This document shows positions 22,161 through 33,466 of a stretch of 64,000 nucleotides of DNA, one piece after another. The number at the start of each line of letters is the position of its first letter. Within the stretch, counting starts at the first letter, position 1. This stretch comes from Batillaria attramentaria. Lineage: Eukaryota > Mollusca > Gastropoda > Batillariidae. The stretch is taken from the NCBI GenBank assembly GCA_018292915.2, contig JACVVK020000291.1:343501-407500 (forward strand), read 5' to 3'. The translations under genes were made by a program, and so were the position numbers. The notes under the pieces were generated by a model. The model ran no database searches, had not been told where the DNA came from, and was given only the letters and a program-made list of their open reading frames with translations.

Positions 22161-22674
22161 GGTATTTATTCTTCTCTCTCAATATATATTTGAGAGAGTT
22201 GGCAGTGGAACATCAAACTCATTTGCAATTTGGGTGCGTGCCGTTTGCTGGGATTGTCTTCCACTGCCTTGATCATTTTCAAGCGATCTGTTAAGGTCAA
22301 CACTCTCCGTTTTCTTTTGTCTGCCATTTTGCAAAGTGATGGATCGACAGATTCTTTCTTTTTTATAGAAAAAAACGCGACTAGCAGAGAGATCTAGCAG
22401 CTTCTAAACATAGAGAGCAACTCGAACATGCGATAGTGCACTCCCTTGGTGGCTTTGGCCAACTTTCGATTTTCTTATAACTGGCCATTGGTGCTGCTCG
22501 GGACCAGAGATTTCCTTTCGTACAAACGGACTTTCATACATCCGTGTTTCTTACAAGCGGAAAATTCTAAGTAATAACAAAGAGTAGATGCTGCCGCCCC
22601 CCCCCCCCCCCCCAGCACCTTTCATATAAACGGACTTTGTTACATCCGATGTTTCTTACAACCGGTCTATACTG
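22161..22674 (-). mobile_element. Tigger/pogo-type transposon fragment (CENP-B-like HTH N-terminus)
   Basis: From the ATG at 22327-22325 on the minus strand there is a basic start and a CENP-B/Tigger-type helix-turn-helix: MADKRKRRVLTLTDRLKMI, then after a frame slip near 22245 ARTQIANEFDVPLPTLSN. Upstream, the element seems to begin CAGTATAGACCGG at 22674 with TA outside, fitting TC1/mariner-pogo insertion at TA. A subterminal block of about 50 bp (AAACGGACTTT..ACATCCG..TTTCTTACAA) is present twice (22515-22562, 22617-22668). The DDE domain and other end are absent. Confidence 0.62.
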
Positions 22675-23953
22675 TAAAAGGCTATTAAATTATTTAAATT
22701 AGTAGTGAAACTACTAACAAGGTGGCTAATACCTAGTCAGGGAACCAGTCTAGCATTGTCCATTTGACAGTGCGCCATGAAGCTGCAAGGAAGTAGTCGT
22801 CGTCGGTTCCAAGTTCCAGCATGGATATATATATATATATATACACATGCACACATTCTGGTTTCAGGTTGCAGTCTGGTATTTTTGTCAGGCATGTACG
22901 GTCAGCATCTGACTGCCGGCACAGTGCGCCATTGTATCAGGAGCCCCGACCGGTCACCATCTGTGTGGTATAGGTCACTATTGACCCAGGAAGTGTACAC
23001 AGTATCGCTTGAGCTTTTATACCAAGTGCAGCAAAGGTTGATTACACACATTTAACTGACACTCCATCACACACACAACCACCACCAAAACGAAACAAAT
23101 ATCAAGATAGCCAGTCGGATATGGGTAACATTATTGTATTCTGCCAACAGCATCGAAAATATGCTCACCCCTATCGCTCAGGTACAGCCCTGCCCGAACT
23201 TAAAACGAAGATATTGTTGACGAAAGAGACTGTGCAAGCACGTAATGAACATCAGTCTGTGTCATCTGACCCTGGTCACCAAAAATTAAATTTATTACAA
23301 TACACAGCATGTGTACCCATGTCAACAGCACAGCAGTTCATGAGTTTTGACTGTGGACCTTTCACATTGCACTGTGCATCTGTCTTGATCAATAATGATG
23401 ACATCTAACAGAGTGACAAACATACATACATGTATCAACAACAGATCGTTTACAAACTGGCTGTCAAAGACAAAATGAACCTGTACAGGATCTGCAGATG
23501 CAGCACCAGGATTCTTTCAGTTTCAGTTGACAAATAATTATCATCCTCACCAGCAAAGTTTCAAGAGAACAATGGTTCATTTCTCAATGAAATGCACGGA
23601 CAATGCAAAAATGTGGGTTTGTGGTAAACTGATGTCATTACTGGACCACTTTAATTAAATAAAACATTCTGATCTGGCCTGTAGTCCAGGCAAGTTTACT
23701 CACTAGGAGTTTCAGCGAGTGCATGCGCACACGCACACACACACACACACACGTGCTAAAACGTCATTCATGAATAAATTATGATTCTTTGGGTAAAAGA
23801 AACTTTAAAAATCCTCTCTCTCTCACTCTGCTTTTTCACACACAGAGAAACATTCGCACACGCGAAAACATCATACATAAATAATAAATCTTGGGTAACA
23901 AGTACCCAAAAAATACATGTATCCTCTGTCTCTCACAGTCACTCCTCTCTCTG

Positions 23954-23987
<34 letters not shown>

Positions 23988-24275
23988 AGTGGGTAAGACC
24001 ATGCACACATTCCCAGGCACAAATCCACAGTAAATTATGTAATCACAGCATTTTCCAATACTCTGCATGAACAATCAGCATCTCAACAACAAACAACTTA
24101 CTTTAGTCTCAAACAAAAAAAAAAGACATACACTGGAAATATGATAGCATGATAACATGCAGAGGTCACTAAAAGTAAAACTGTCACCATGATAAGTTCA
24201 CTCCCACTCACTTTGAAAACAGCTAGAAGTAGGACGTAGCCTAAAACAATTTCTTGAAGCTAAAAAAGAAACAAA
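22675..24275. other. No gene seen; likely DNAJC30 3' flank
   Basis: Low-complexity and simple-repeat rich: (TA)n at about 22825-22842 and CA/CT tracts at about 23725-23752, 23815-23830 and 23935-23988. The minus-strand 3' UTR of DNAJC30 presumably occupies the upper end; I did not find a convincing poly(A) signal near the stop. Confidence 0.4.
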
Positions 24276-25055
24276 CTATTTACTGCTACTTGTATCTTTC
24301 TTTTTCCTAAATGCTGGATCACTGGGTGGAAGAAAAAAGACAACAAGCATAGAGAAAAACATAAAGCCAGTCACAAGGGCTCGAAACCTAATGCTGATTC
24401 TTTCCATATCATACTGTCTCACTGCTTCTTCATACATTTGTCTATCTTCTTGCTCTCTTCTGATGGACTCTGAGTAGTGTTGTCTGTAAAACTCGTCAAA
24501 GTTGTAGAACTGTGTTCTGCCGGTGGGGGGTGCTTGACGCTCGGACCCGAATCCCTCCCGATGACGGAAAGTCTGCGTGTAGTCTTCTTCCTCGGCAGCA
24601 GCTGCTCCAGTGTGCATATTGTGGCGACTGAAAGCTCCTCTGTCGTAGAGGCGTCTTTTGTGCGCGTTTCCTAGAATTTCATAGGCCTCCGATATTTGAG
24701 AGAACTGCTCTTGTGCACCTTCATTTTTGTTTATGTCTGGGTGATGCACTTTGGATAGTCGATAGTAGGCACTCTTTATGTCCGATTGGGAGGCTTTGGC
24801 AGACACTCCCAGCACATCATAGTAGTGTGTCCTTGTGCGTGGTTTCGTCTGAGTCGATGCGTGTCTGTACTGTCGCAGGGATGTAGAACTAGAAGACTGG
24901 ACATTTGTCTTACCACTATTCCCTGACCGAGACGAAGTCAAGAGAAGGCCAGCGGGACCAACTGTTCCACCTGACACAGGCCGAAAACTGTGGAAGTTTG
25001 CAGTTTGGTGCGTAGTTCCAGCGAAAGATTGAAGCACAGTCTTCTTTAAGGCCAT
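24276..25055 (-). CDS. DNAJC30: DnaJ homolog subfamily C member 30, mitochondrial
   Basis: J-domain co-chaperone of the inner mitochondrial membrane; in mammals it associates with ATP synthase and helps complex I subunit turnover. This start gives 259 residues. It has a basic, Ser/Thr-rich leader (about 1-75) suited to mitochondrial import. The J domain starts [20 protein letters not shown] and carries the essential HPD at about 105-107, with YEILG and RRLYDRG. A conserved DNAJC30 signature [12 protein letters not shown] follows (about 183-194), then one membrane segment (about 226-242, [17 protein letters not shown]) and a lysine tail. It is intronless, like the human gene. The frame is open to 25289, but that extension overlaps BUD23 exon 1 and its Met codons have poorer context; the chosen ATG sits in CAAGATGG. 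Confidence 0.9.
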   Translation of the reverse strand: MALKKTVLQSFAGTTHQTANFHSFRPVSGGTVGPAGLLLTSSRSGNSGKTNVQSSSSTSLRQYRHASTQTKPRTRTHYYDVLGVSAKASQSDIKSAYYRLSKVHHPDINKNEGAQEQFSQISEAYEILGNAHKRRLYDRGAFSRHNMHTGAAAAEEEDYTQTFRHREGFGSERQAPPTGRTQFYNFDEFYRQHYSESIRREQEDRQMYEEAVRQYDMERISIRFRALVTGFMFFSMLVVFFLPPSDPAFRKKKDTSSSK

Positions 25056-25255
25056 CTTGCCCTGCACAAAATGTGCGCTTTTCGCACATTTTTGCATTAT
25101 CGGCGTTCCCTCTTGGCCACTTGTGTAAGTGCCGACAGAGGTCAAACGGAGCGGAAGCTTTCTCATCCATAAAAAGTTCAAGAAAGAATTAAACCATTCG
25201 AGAAGAGAACCATCTTGGGAACACAACACGAGGTTTGTGTAGAAACAGTACCAGA
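25056..25255. promoter_or_regulatory. Probable bidirectional promoter of DNAJC30 and BUD23
   Basis: Only 200 bp separate the two start codons, so both 5' UTRs and core promoters must share it. There is no TATA box. Two YY1-like CCATCTTG strings lie at 25052-25059 (over the DNAJC30 ATG) and 25210-25217 (near BUD23), and an ETS-like CGGAAG at 25152-25157. These motifs are common in TATA-less housekeeping promoters; function here is inferred. Confidence 0.6.
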
Positions 25256-25476
25256 ATGGCATCAGGTGGAAGGCCAGAACATCAAGCACCGCCAGAAATT
25301 GTAAGTGTTTGGTTGTAAAATGTGGTAGTTTCCGTTGATTTTCTTTTTTTTCAGGTATAAGCTTGTATCCAGGTACATATATTTAATTTGTTTGATACAC
25401 GTGTGCCAGTCACATTATGCATACCTACACGTCTCTCTCTCTCTGTGTCTCTCTCTCTTTCAAACACGCACACACA

Positions 25477-25567
<91 letters not shown>

Positions 25568-28500
25568 ATTCTTGTTACTGACGCATTTAATATTATTAGT
25601 TCATGCACTTCTTATGTTTCTTTCCAGTTCTACAATGAAACGGAGGCCAGAAAGTACACATCAAAGTAGGTTCTTACTCTTCCTGTTACTGCTTATTCTT
25701 AGCACAATGCAGACATCATGCATACAGTACATACTGTTGTTGACATAGTCGTTACTTAGCTTGAACAAACAAACACACATTAGATGACTCAGTGATCAGG
25801 TTAGCGGTTTTCAAGACCTGTACTGTGATCGTGCGGGCAGCAAATAAGCAAAACAAAACTGATCATCAGCAGCAGCGCAAACAGCAGTCTACATTAGTAA
25901 ACGATTGTCCCCACTGTATCAGTACTCAGTAGACCAAGTGCAGCAACCACAGGGTTCGTACAGGCATTGAATGTCTTTGAAAGTCTTGGAATTTTGGAGA
26001 CCCTTTTTCAAGTCTTTGAAAGTCTTTAAATTTCGATGTTTTGAAAAAATGTCTTTGAAAGTCTTTGAAAAATCGCGAAATGATTTTTTTTCCCCACGAC
26101 AGTATTTTCGGGGCCAGCTCACTGTTTCTGGCCGTGTCACTGTGCCTTTCCTTTCGCTCCGCTCGCGAGTCGACTCTGGTTGGTCACAAAGCGCATGCGG
26201 TGACACGTGACTAGGATTGCGAGAGCAGGGTCTTTGAATTTTATTTTTGGTCTTTGAAAAGTCTTTAAAAAGTCTTTGAATTTTGTTCTTAAAATCCTGT
26301 ATGAACCCTGAACCAATAGATCATAGCGGTAGCCATGCAGTTTCGTACATGGTACTTTCAAATCTCAATTGGTAAAGTACATGTACTGGTAGTTACCAGT
26401 AACCTTGATCACTGTAGCTTTGAATTTTTCCTAATTATTATTTTACTTGCTAAGGTAGTAAGGATAACTGCTACTGGTGTGTGTGTGTGCGTGTGTTACA
26501 TTTTTGTTTTTCATTTTATCATTATTATTATTTAGACTCTAATCCTTACCTTTGACTTTATTCGTTCCAGTTCGCGAATGATAGAGATCCAGCAAAAACT
26601 GTCCGAGAGAGCGTTAGAGCTCCTGGCATTACCAGAGGACACTCCATGCTTCATTCTGGATATTGGGCAAGTAGCACAGTAGCACCAGTTGGATTTTGTT
26701 GCTGTAGTTGCCTTTTAAATTGTCCTAATGGTGTATGTATTTGAGAGAGAGTGTGTGTGTTGGTGTATCATGTTGGTGTTGATGTTCGCGCAGCGCTGAG
26801 CTTTAACGCTCGCCAACTCGCCAATGGCCCCTAAAAATGGTGTCTGGCGAACTCGATTTACGGTACTATTCGCCCGGCTGGCGACCTGAAAATTACCGCC
26901 AGTGGTAGAGATTCCGTGCCTGTACACGGACTCTTGACACATGCTGTAATCGGCACAAATTTGTTTAAACTTGATTCGATCAAAAACCATGAGCAGCCGG
27001 TCAGTTGGACACAGAGATTGTTGCCAGAAGGAGAGTGCACAAAAATGAAACAGTGTTGTTGTTGAAAGTTTTCTTGTTTATTAGCTGCAATAGTTATACA
27101 ATTTAAAATAGGATTGCATTTTCAATCAAAGGGTCTGGCAACCTCAACTTCCCAGGTTAGGAGCCCAGCTGGCTCCTTAGCCTGGCTTGCTAAATCTCAG
27201 CCCTGTTCGCGTTGACTTACACTGAAAGGGGGGGTGGGGGGGAGGGGTATTAGTATTTTCCTTTTCAGTTTCTGTGATGGGTGTAAGAGATTTTTATCAG
27301 AATTCATTTGGTACTTGTAACACTGTAATGTAACTGATAGTTGTGTGTTGCTCTTAGTCTGACTTCTTTTTTTTGTATTTTGTATCCTTTGTGTGTGTGT
27401 GTCTCTGTGTGTGCGTGCATGTGTGTGTGCTTATTTGACTTATTTTATATTAAGATCATAGTATAATGAACAGTGCAGTTGCGTGATTTTTAAGACAATT
27501 TTCTGTTTGAAGTGTTACATTTCAAAACAGACAACAAGGTATTTTTTAATTTGAATTGATTAACAGGAGTGTGAGGATGAGTTTGGATGGTAGAAGAGTA
27601 GGCATTGTGGTATTTTCACTGAACTATCGATCAAATGTTGCCTCAAAATCAAATTCCTCACTTCTTTGAAAGCAAAGGACTTTCAGTTTGTTTTTTTTTG
27701 CTTTTTTTTGCTTTTTTTGACTCGGTAATTTACTTGTGATGGACTTATAGTCTTTCTATTGCTGATGATAGATTTCTGTGATTTTTTTTCAGGTGTGGTT
27801 CAGGACTGAGTGGGGAATGTCTCACAGATAATGGACACATGTGGGTCGGTGTTGACATCAGTCCTCACATGCTGGGTAACTGCTTTTATCACTCTCATCA
27901 ATAACTTTCCTTTTGACGAGAACAGTAGTTTAGAAAAGCTCGATTTATAGTGTGATGGATGAAATACTCTTTTCTCTCCAAACACTACTTTTACAGTTTG
28001 TTTTTCTATCTGATTTAATCACACTTGTTCTGACACGGCCAATTCGGAAATATATTTGACGTGGCATGTCAGTTGTATAGGCAGTCCATTTTTCCGTTTT
28101 TTAACGGAAATCCATTTTTTTTCTTGCTCCTCAAGGCCATTCCTGTAAAACTTCTAAATTTGGGGAGAAAAAAAGGGGGGTGTGTCGGTTTCAGTTGAGT
28201 GTCGGTGCAGCGCCGGTATCCGCTATGCCATTGAGAACACAGTATGAGTTTTGCGTAAGCCAAGTTCTCTCCCTTGCGACTGATAGCGTTCCGCGGTGTA
28301 GTGCGTCATCACAGTTGCACGTTATCATCTGTTGGTATTCTGCGGCAGAGATACCAAGTTGACCGCCAAAGTTATCGTTCAGTTTGAGAAAGCACGTTGC
28401 CTTTAACGGATGAGGATGCCATATTTGTGCTGCTGCGTTATACTTTGGCAAGTAATTTTTACTGTAAAGGACGAGGAAGATGTCACGAATTGACTGCAAC

Positions 28501-31405
28501 CTGAAAGCCAAGGAGATAGACAAAGGTGGAGGCATAAAAAACTGCTGGACATTTGCATGGCTCGAAGCCTCAGTGGAGATCGAGCTGAAGATCAGTGGAA
28601 AAGTAGTAAAGAAGAGCATGAGTGTGAAAGATGCAGCCTGTGAGCTGTTTCCTTTTTTTTGGACTGACCCCTGTGGAAGCTCTGGTTACCGTATGCGTGT
28701 TTCTCAGTATCCAGGTTTGCTTCTCCCTAAATAATTATGTTCAAACAATGTGTGCCTTGCCCTATATTGTGACATTTAACTCAGGATTTCGCAGAGTGTT
28801 TCACTGCATGAAGCAGAAATTGCATAACTGCATACTCAGAAACTGATGCTCCATTTCAATTGCATAGAGACATACTGATCTGGGCCTGTCTTAGCTCAGG
28901 TCTTCACCTGACTCACATGTCCTTCGTGTTCCAAGTGTTAGAACAAAGACATACGGGCAGCGGTCGTTTTCGCACCAAGGGCCCACCCTTTGGAACACTC
29001 TCCCAAAAAACATAAGGCGGCATAGAGAGTCGGTCCCCACCTTTAAAACTGCAGTCAAAACTGACACACTTGTTCTCAGCCCAGCAGTAATGAGGGATTG
29101 ACAGAACTCTGTGTGTGTGTGTACCACAATTGCTGTGTCTTTTATTGTTCTCTCTGGCGTTGTTTTCATGCCATTTCACTTTTTAAAATTAAATTTTTTT
29201 ATTTATTGCTGTTAACGTTGAGTGTGAGCTGTATAAGTGCTATATAAATATCCATTTATTATTATTATTATATGGTTTGCAGATGTGGCCCGAGAACGTG
29301 AGGTGGAGGGCGACGTGTTGCTGGGTGACATGGGAGATGGCATGCCGTTCAAGCCAGGAACATTTGATGGTGCCATCAGGTAAACGGTCGTGCTGTTCAA
29401 CGAACACAAATGCACAAGGTCTCAAAATGCCTTTATATTCCCTACTAGCCTCAGGCATCATAGTCATCCCTAAATGTGCTTCAGTCTAGAAACAAAAATT
29501 ACCAGGCGCACACACCTCACATGAGTTTAAAAAGATGAGTGTGTACATGTAATAGCCTAAGCCCTCTGTTGTCTGTCATGTGTCTGTGACAAAACTTTCA
29601 ACGTTGACTTTTTCTAAGAAGTGTAAATAGTAGAAACACCAAACTTAGCACAGTTGTAGTTCGTGCTAAGGGCTTTCCAAACACATCATTTTGAATGCCT
29701 CCCTCAAACATGGCATATAATAATAATAACTATGAGATTTCTTTCTTTTTTGTATTTCTGTTTTTAGGACATATACATATACATGCCACAGACATTTACA
29801 GACAACAGACCTTACGTAGATGGACCACCTGGGTAGTACAGTGTATAACTATGAGATTTCACTTATGTATTCCCTACAAAACTCACTGACCTTCATTGCC
29901 TGGGCGAGCATTTTTCATCAATGAAATTACGATCTTTTCATCTGCTGACAGCATTTCTGCCCTGCAGTGGTTGTGCAACGCAGACAAGAAGCATCACAAG
30001 CCGGCAAAAAGACTTCACAAGTTCTTCTCTACTTTGTACTCCTCGTTGGTGAGTACATGTATAAATTTTGCTGGTTAGGTAAACATGTTCAGATGTGCGG
30101 TGAGCGTGATGCATTTCAAAACTACCGCAGGAAATTTAGTCTGAGGTGATAATGCTGTGGGTCCGTATGTATAAATCGGGGTTAGGGAGTTTAGCCCTGG
30201 GTTAGAGTCTAACCTCAAACTAAACTAGCTCTGGGGTTAAATTTTCTGTTGTTTTTTGTTTTTAATCAGGAAGCGGGTCCATTCCAGCAAGGTGCCTATG
30301 CCTATGCCGTTATAGAAGGATTTTTGTCTTTCTTTCTGCACTTCCTTTTTTATTTAATGTTGTTTTGGGGTTTCTTTTGTCTTAGTCTGGGTTAGACCTG
30401 TAGCCGTGGTTTAAATTAACCTCAAGTTTTACATACGGCCCCAGGTTGAAAAGTTAAGGAGTAGTAGATGTTGACTGAAAAAGAAACTATTTTCTATGAT
30501 GGTTATATGTTGAAGTTGTCTATGCACACATCTTTGTTGTTTGTTGCAGGCACGAGGAGCGCGTGCTGTCTTTCAGTTTTATCCAGAAAACAGTTCACAG
30601 GTGAGATGCACTTGCTGTTTGTTTTGTTTTTGTTTTACTGTTGTAAGAGAAACTACTCTCCCCATTGCAAGCCTGTCACCGTTTGTGTGCCACCCATTTT
30701 TGTGATGACAAAAAAAAACATTCAAAGCAGATACGCTTAAACCCTTTCTACACTGATTATCATTCTCCCGGATCCCATGGTGATACTGCAAATTATTATA
30801 TATTTTTGGGGAAAGGTGACTTAGATATTGAACTTTACTTAGAAATCAGCTTCAGCAGGTTGCCAAGGAAACCTAAGGGCAGACACATTGGAAACAGAGG
30901 TAAAATGTAAACAAACTGGTACAAGCATAGTCCTAGTTGGGGTACAATTAGTTCAGACATTACTGGTATGTTTCCTACAATGAATACAGGTTATGACAAA
31001 GTCAGATGTCTTGTTTTGTTAGTTTTGGAGACGTGTGTGTGTGAGTGCGCGCAGAAAAATCAATGATTTTCCATTTTCAGGTTGAACTGATCACACAGCA
31101 GTCAATGCGAGCTGGATTTACAGGGGGTCTGGTGGTTGATTACCCCAACAGTGCAAAAGCCAAGAAGTAAGATTAATTTTGTTTGTGTCTGCATTAGTGA
31201 AACAACGCCGGAGTTAGCGATCATCATTACCGTGGTTGAATTTGCACGTTAGAGCTTTTGTTTCCTCTCTCCATCCGAGAATAGAGAATCAGTTCAAATT
31301 ATTGTTTTGTTCCCTTTGCGGAGATTTGTTTGGCGTTTTGAGCAGAACAAATGTTCAAAAAGAAACAACGAAACAAACTCATCATCAATGTTTTTCAACA
31401 ACAAC

Positions 31406-31461
<56 letters not shown>

Positions 31462-33271
31462 GACATCTTACACTTAACTCTCTTGAACTGTTTAATCTCA
31501 GGATGTACCTGTGCTTGTTTGCGGGCGGAGCAACCCAGCAGCTTCCCCGAGGGCTTGGGACAGGAGAGGAGGCAGGGGCCAGGACAGACGCTGCTTGTAG
31601 CGCCAGGTAACATTTTTCTGCATTTGCTTACGAGCTGTCATTCTGCACTAATAGGTCCGGTACCGCTCTCCCAATCTGCAAAATGGCTCTGCGGACATTA
31701 GCCCCAAATCCGGTGCAGGACCCCCAACGAAGTTCAATCACTAGACTCATGAGAGGCGAGAAAATGTTTCCCGGTAGCTGCTGGTATTTTACCATTTGTA
31801 TAATTTCAGAAATTCTGTTAAGAAACTACGACCTACTGGTTGATTGTTACCAGTTCACCCTGTCATCTCCATACTGTTCATGCAGTCGGTGCACACTGTT
31901 ACGTAGTGATTACTTTTACAATGTGGGTTCTACCGAGTACTGAGACAGTGTGGATGTTCGTTTGCTGGTGTAGACTATTGTTTGTGCTGGTTTTTGATTG
32001 ACACTGGTTCCAGTTTTTTATTGACACTGGTTCCGATGAGCAGCGTACTGGTTTGGTTTTGCTTATTTGCTTCCTACACAACCGCAGGTTTGGAAAATCA
32101 CTGTTATTGACAAAAGGAGCTGGCATAGTGGTGGTTACCATTCACAGTAATGGATATTTGTATCACTTTTTGTTGTTTTTCAGACAACGCTGGAAAGAGA
32201 AGAAGCCACTGAAGAACAGCCACGACTGGATTCTGCAGAAAAAGGAGAGAAGGAGAAAGCAGGGAAAGTAAGCAGCGTTCGCTTGGTCACAGTTTTCATT
32301 GTGAGGAAGTCAGTTAGGGCCGTTCTTAAGCGGGCGAACCACCAGTCTGGCGAACTTGTTCGGCGAACTGTGTATTGTATACGAACAGGGCAAGCGCACG
32401 CACGTACATAGTTCCAGAGGTTCGGCCGGACTAGTTCTCTTTCTTAACCGACCGTTAATGATATGCATACGTCATCGCCCGAACAAGGCGGACTCGGAAG
32501 TTGAGACAATCGTAAACAACCAAAATGGGCGCCTTCGTAGATCGAGACGACCAGGCATTTGCGGTAGTTATCATTTTGAATGAACTCTTGGAAGCCGAGG
32601 AAGAGGAGATAAGAGGAAAAGAGCGCAAGAGAGGGAAATGTGAAGTGAGTTGATAGCCGCGATGCCGTCCGCCATTTTCCTCAAGTTTGTACATGCGCAC
32701 AACAGCTCTCCCCGAGCAACCAATCAGAGCGCAGGATCGGCAAAAGGATCGCGAGGGTTCCCACGACACGCTATGCAGTCCTCGAACCTAGTTCGCCAAA
32801 CCTTTCGAACCAGGGTTTCCGCACAAGTATTTGGTCGGTTTAAGAAACAACGTGCGCGAACCTAGTTCGCCGTACTCTCCGAACCTAGTTCGCGAACCAA
32901 AAGTCTGCCCGGTTAAGAACGGCCTTTAGGAGATATGGAGAGCAGGGGGTAACATCACAGCAGTAAGGTGGCAATAATTACCTGGCACAAAGACTGTGGT
33001 AACCAGGAGGCAACTCACTGTGCCGGTGGACTGCAGTGATGTTACGAAGGCTTTTGGAACGTCCTCTGCCCTTGATATGTCAGGACAAAGACTTTTGGTC
33101 AGCGTAGTTTTTCATACCATGGTCCGACTAGTTGGAATGATCTCCCAGTTGTATTTCATTTTTTTGGTGTGTTTTCTGTAATTGAGCATATCTGTGTTCC
33201 TTTTCAGAGAAGTGCCCATGGACACAAAGTACACTGGACGGAAGAGAAAGACCAGCTCTTTCTGGCGCTGA
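25256..33271 (+). CDS. BUD23: 18S rRNA (guanine-N7)-methyltransferase BUD23 (WBSCR22), 11 coding exons
   Basis: SAM-dependent enzyme making m7G in 18S rRNA, working with TRMT112 in 40S biogenesis. Exons placed by homology and splice sites: 25256-25300, 25628-25665, 26571-26666, 27793-27875, 29283-29379, 29952-30048, 30550-30600, 31081-31166, 31502-31606, 32184-32267, 33208-33271. They sum to 846 nt, 281 residues, the length of human BUD23. Motifs: N-terminal [13 protein letters not shown] motif I DIGCGSGLSG (58-67); [57 protein letters not shown]; a Lys/Arg-rich tail ([15 protein letters not shown]), likely nuclear/nucleolar targeting. All introns are GT-AG except intron 3, which needs a GC donor (26667). 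It is head to head with DNAJC30 and tail to tail with STX1. Confidence 0.93.
25466..25564. repeat. Compound (CA)n-(TA)n microsatellite in BUD23 intron 1
   Basis: CA repeats with AAAC interruptions followed by about 13 TA units and more CA. Confidence 0.93.
25950..26310. mobile_element. hAT-type MITE in BUD23 intron 2, 5-bp TSD
   Basis: Ends are CAGGGTTCGTACAGG and the inverse of CAGGGTTCATACAGG (one mismatch). AACCA flanks both sides (25945-25949, 26311-26315). The interior is built of GTCTTTGAAAGTCTT-like repeats. This is a well-known type of CAGGGTTCGTACAGG hAT-derived element. No coding capacity. Confidence 0.85.
26669..27792. other. BUD23 intron 3
   Basis: Nothing coding. Holds short TG/GT tracts (about 26745-26762, 27390-27430) and an unassigned GC-richer block at about 26780-27030 whose edges I cannot define. 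Confidence 0.45.
27876..28869. other. BUD23 intron 4, upstream part
   Basis: Mostly unassigned. The stretch 28480-28734 has an 84-codon frame with some codon-like character, but no family I recognise. It could be a piece of a transposon or a domesticated fragment; treated as non-genic. Confidence 0.35.
28870..29270 (+). mobile_element. CR1-like LINE 3' fragment ending next to BUD23 exon 5
   Basis: Plus-strand remnant of the RT C-terminus: [19 protein letters not shown] then a T-F-K-T block, matching the same region of the LINE at 18482-20600. A 3' UTR follows, ending in GTGCTATATAAATATCC and an (ATT)n tail at about 29259-29270. The tail stops about 12 bases before the exon 5 acceptor (29281-29282). 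Confidence 0.75.
30159..30442 (+). mobile_element. 285-bp MITE, copy 1 (BUD23 intron 6)
   Basis: Imperfect inverted ends, GGGTCCGTATGTATAAA against GGGGCCGTATGTAAAAC. Shares with copies at 46351-46629 and 57771-58062 the blocks TTAGAGTCTAACCTCAAACT, ATTCCAGCAAGGTGCCTA and TTATAGAAGGATTTTTGT. No coding frame; superfamily unknown. Confidence 0.8.
31408..31457. repeat. (CA)n microsatellite in BUD23 intron 8
   Basis: About 50 bp, uninterrupted, 45 bases before exon 9. Confidence 0.95.
31607..32183. other. BUD23 intron 9, nothing recognised
   Basis: No repeat or coding signal that I can name. Confidence 0.4.
32317..32925. mobile_element. PIF/Harbinger-like MITE in BUD23 intron 10, TTA duplication
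   Basis: Ends GGGCCGTTCTTAAGCGGGC and the inverse of AGGCCGTTCTTAACCGGGC, flanked by TTA (32314-32316, 32926-32928), the 3-bp duplication expected of PIF/Harbinger. The sub-ends carry repeated AACCTAGTTCGC and GGCGAAC motifs. A short plus frame from about 32525 ([10 protein letters not shown], then a Glu-rich and Lys/Arg-rich stretch) may be a remnant of a nuclease N-terminus; that part is a guess. Confidence 0.78.
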
Positions 33272-33466
33272 TGTTGGACGTCTTGCATTTTCTCTCGCTC
33301 TCTGCATGTTGAAGACAAATTTTACTTTCCTTATGTGATAAAATGTAAATACATATGTGTATGTATCATGAAATGACATTCTTGTGAGAGTGAGTATGTG
33401 TGAGAGTGTGCGCGCACGTGTGTGCATGTGTGCGAGAGAGAATTTGTGTGTGTGCATGAGAGAAAC

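Noticed and set aside
28480..28734. An 84-codon plus-strand frame as a small gene in BUD23 intron 4
   Set aside because: No recognisable domain, no splice or promoter context, and the next 400 bases are a LINE fragment. Kept only as an unassigned stretch.
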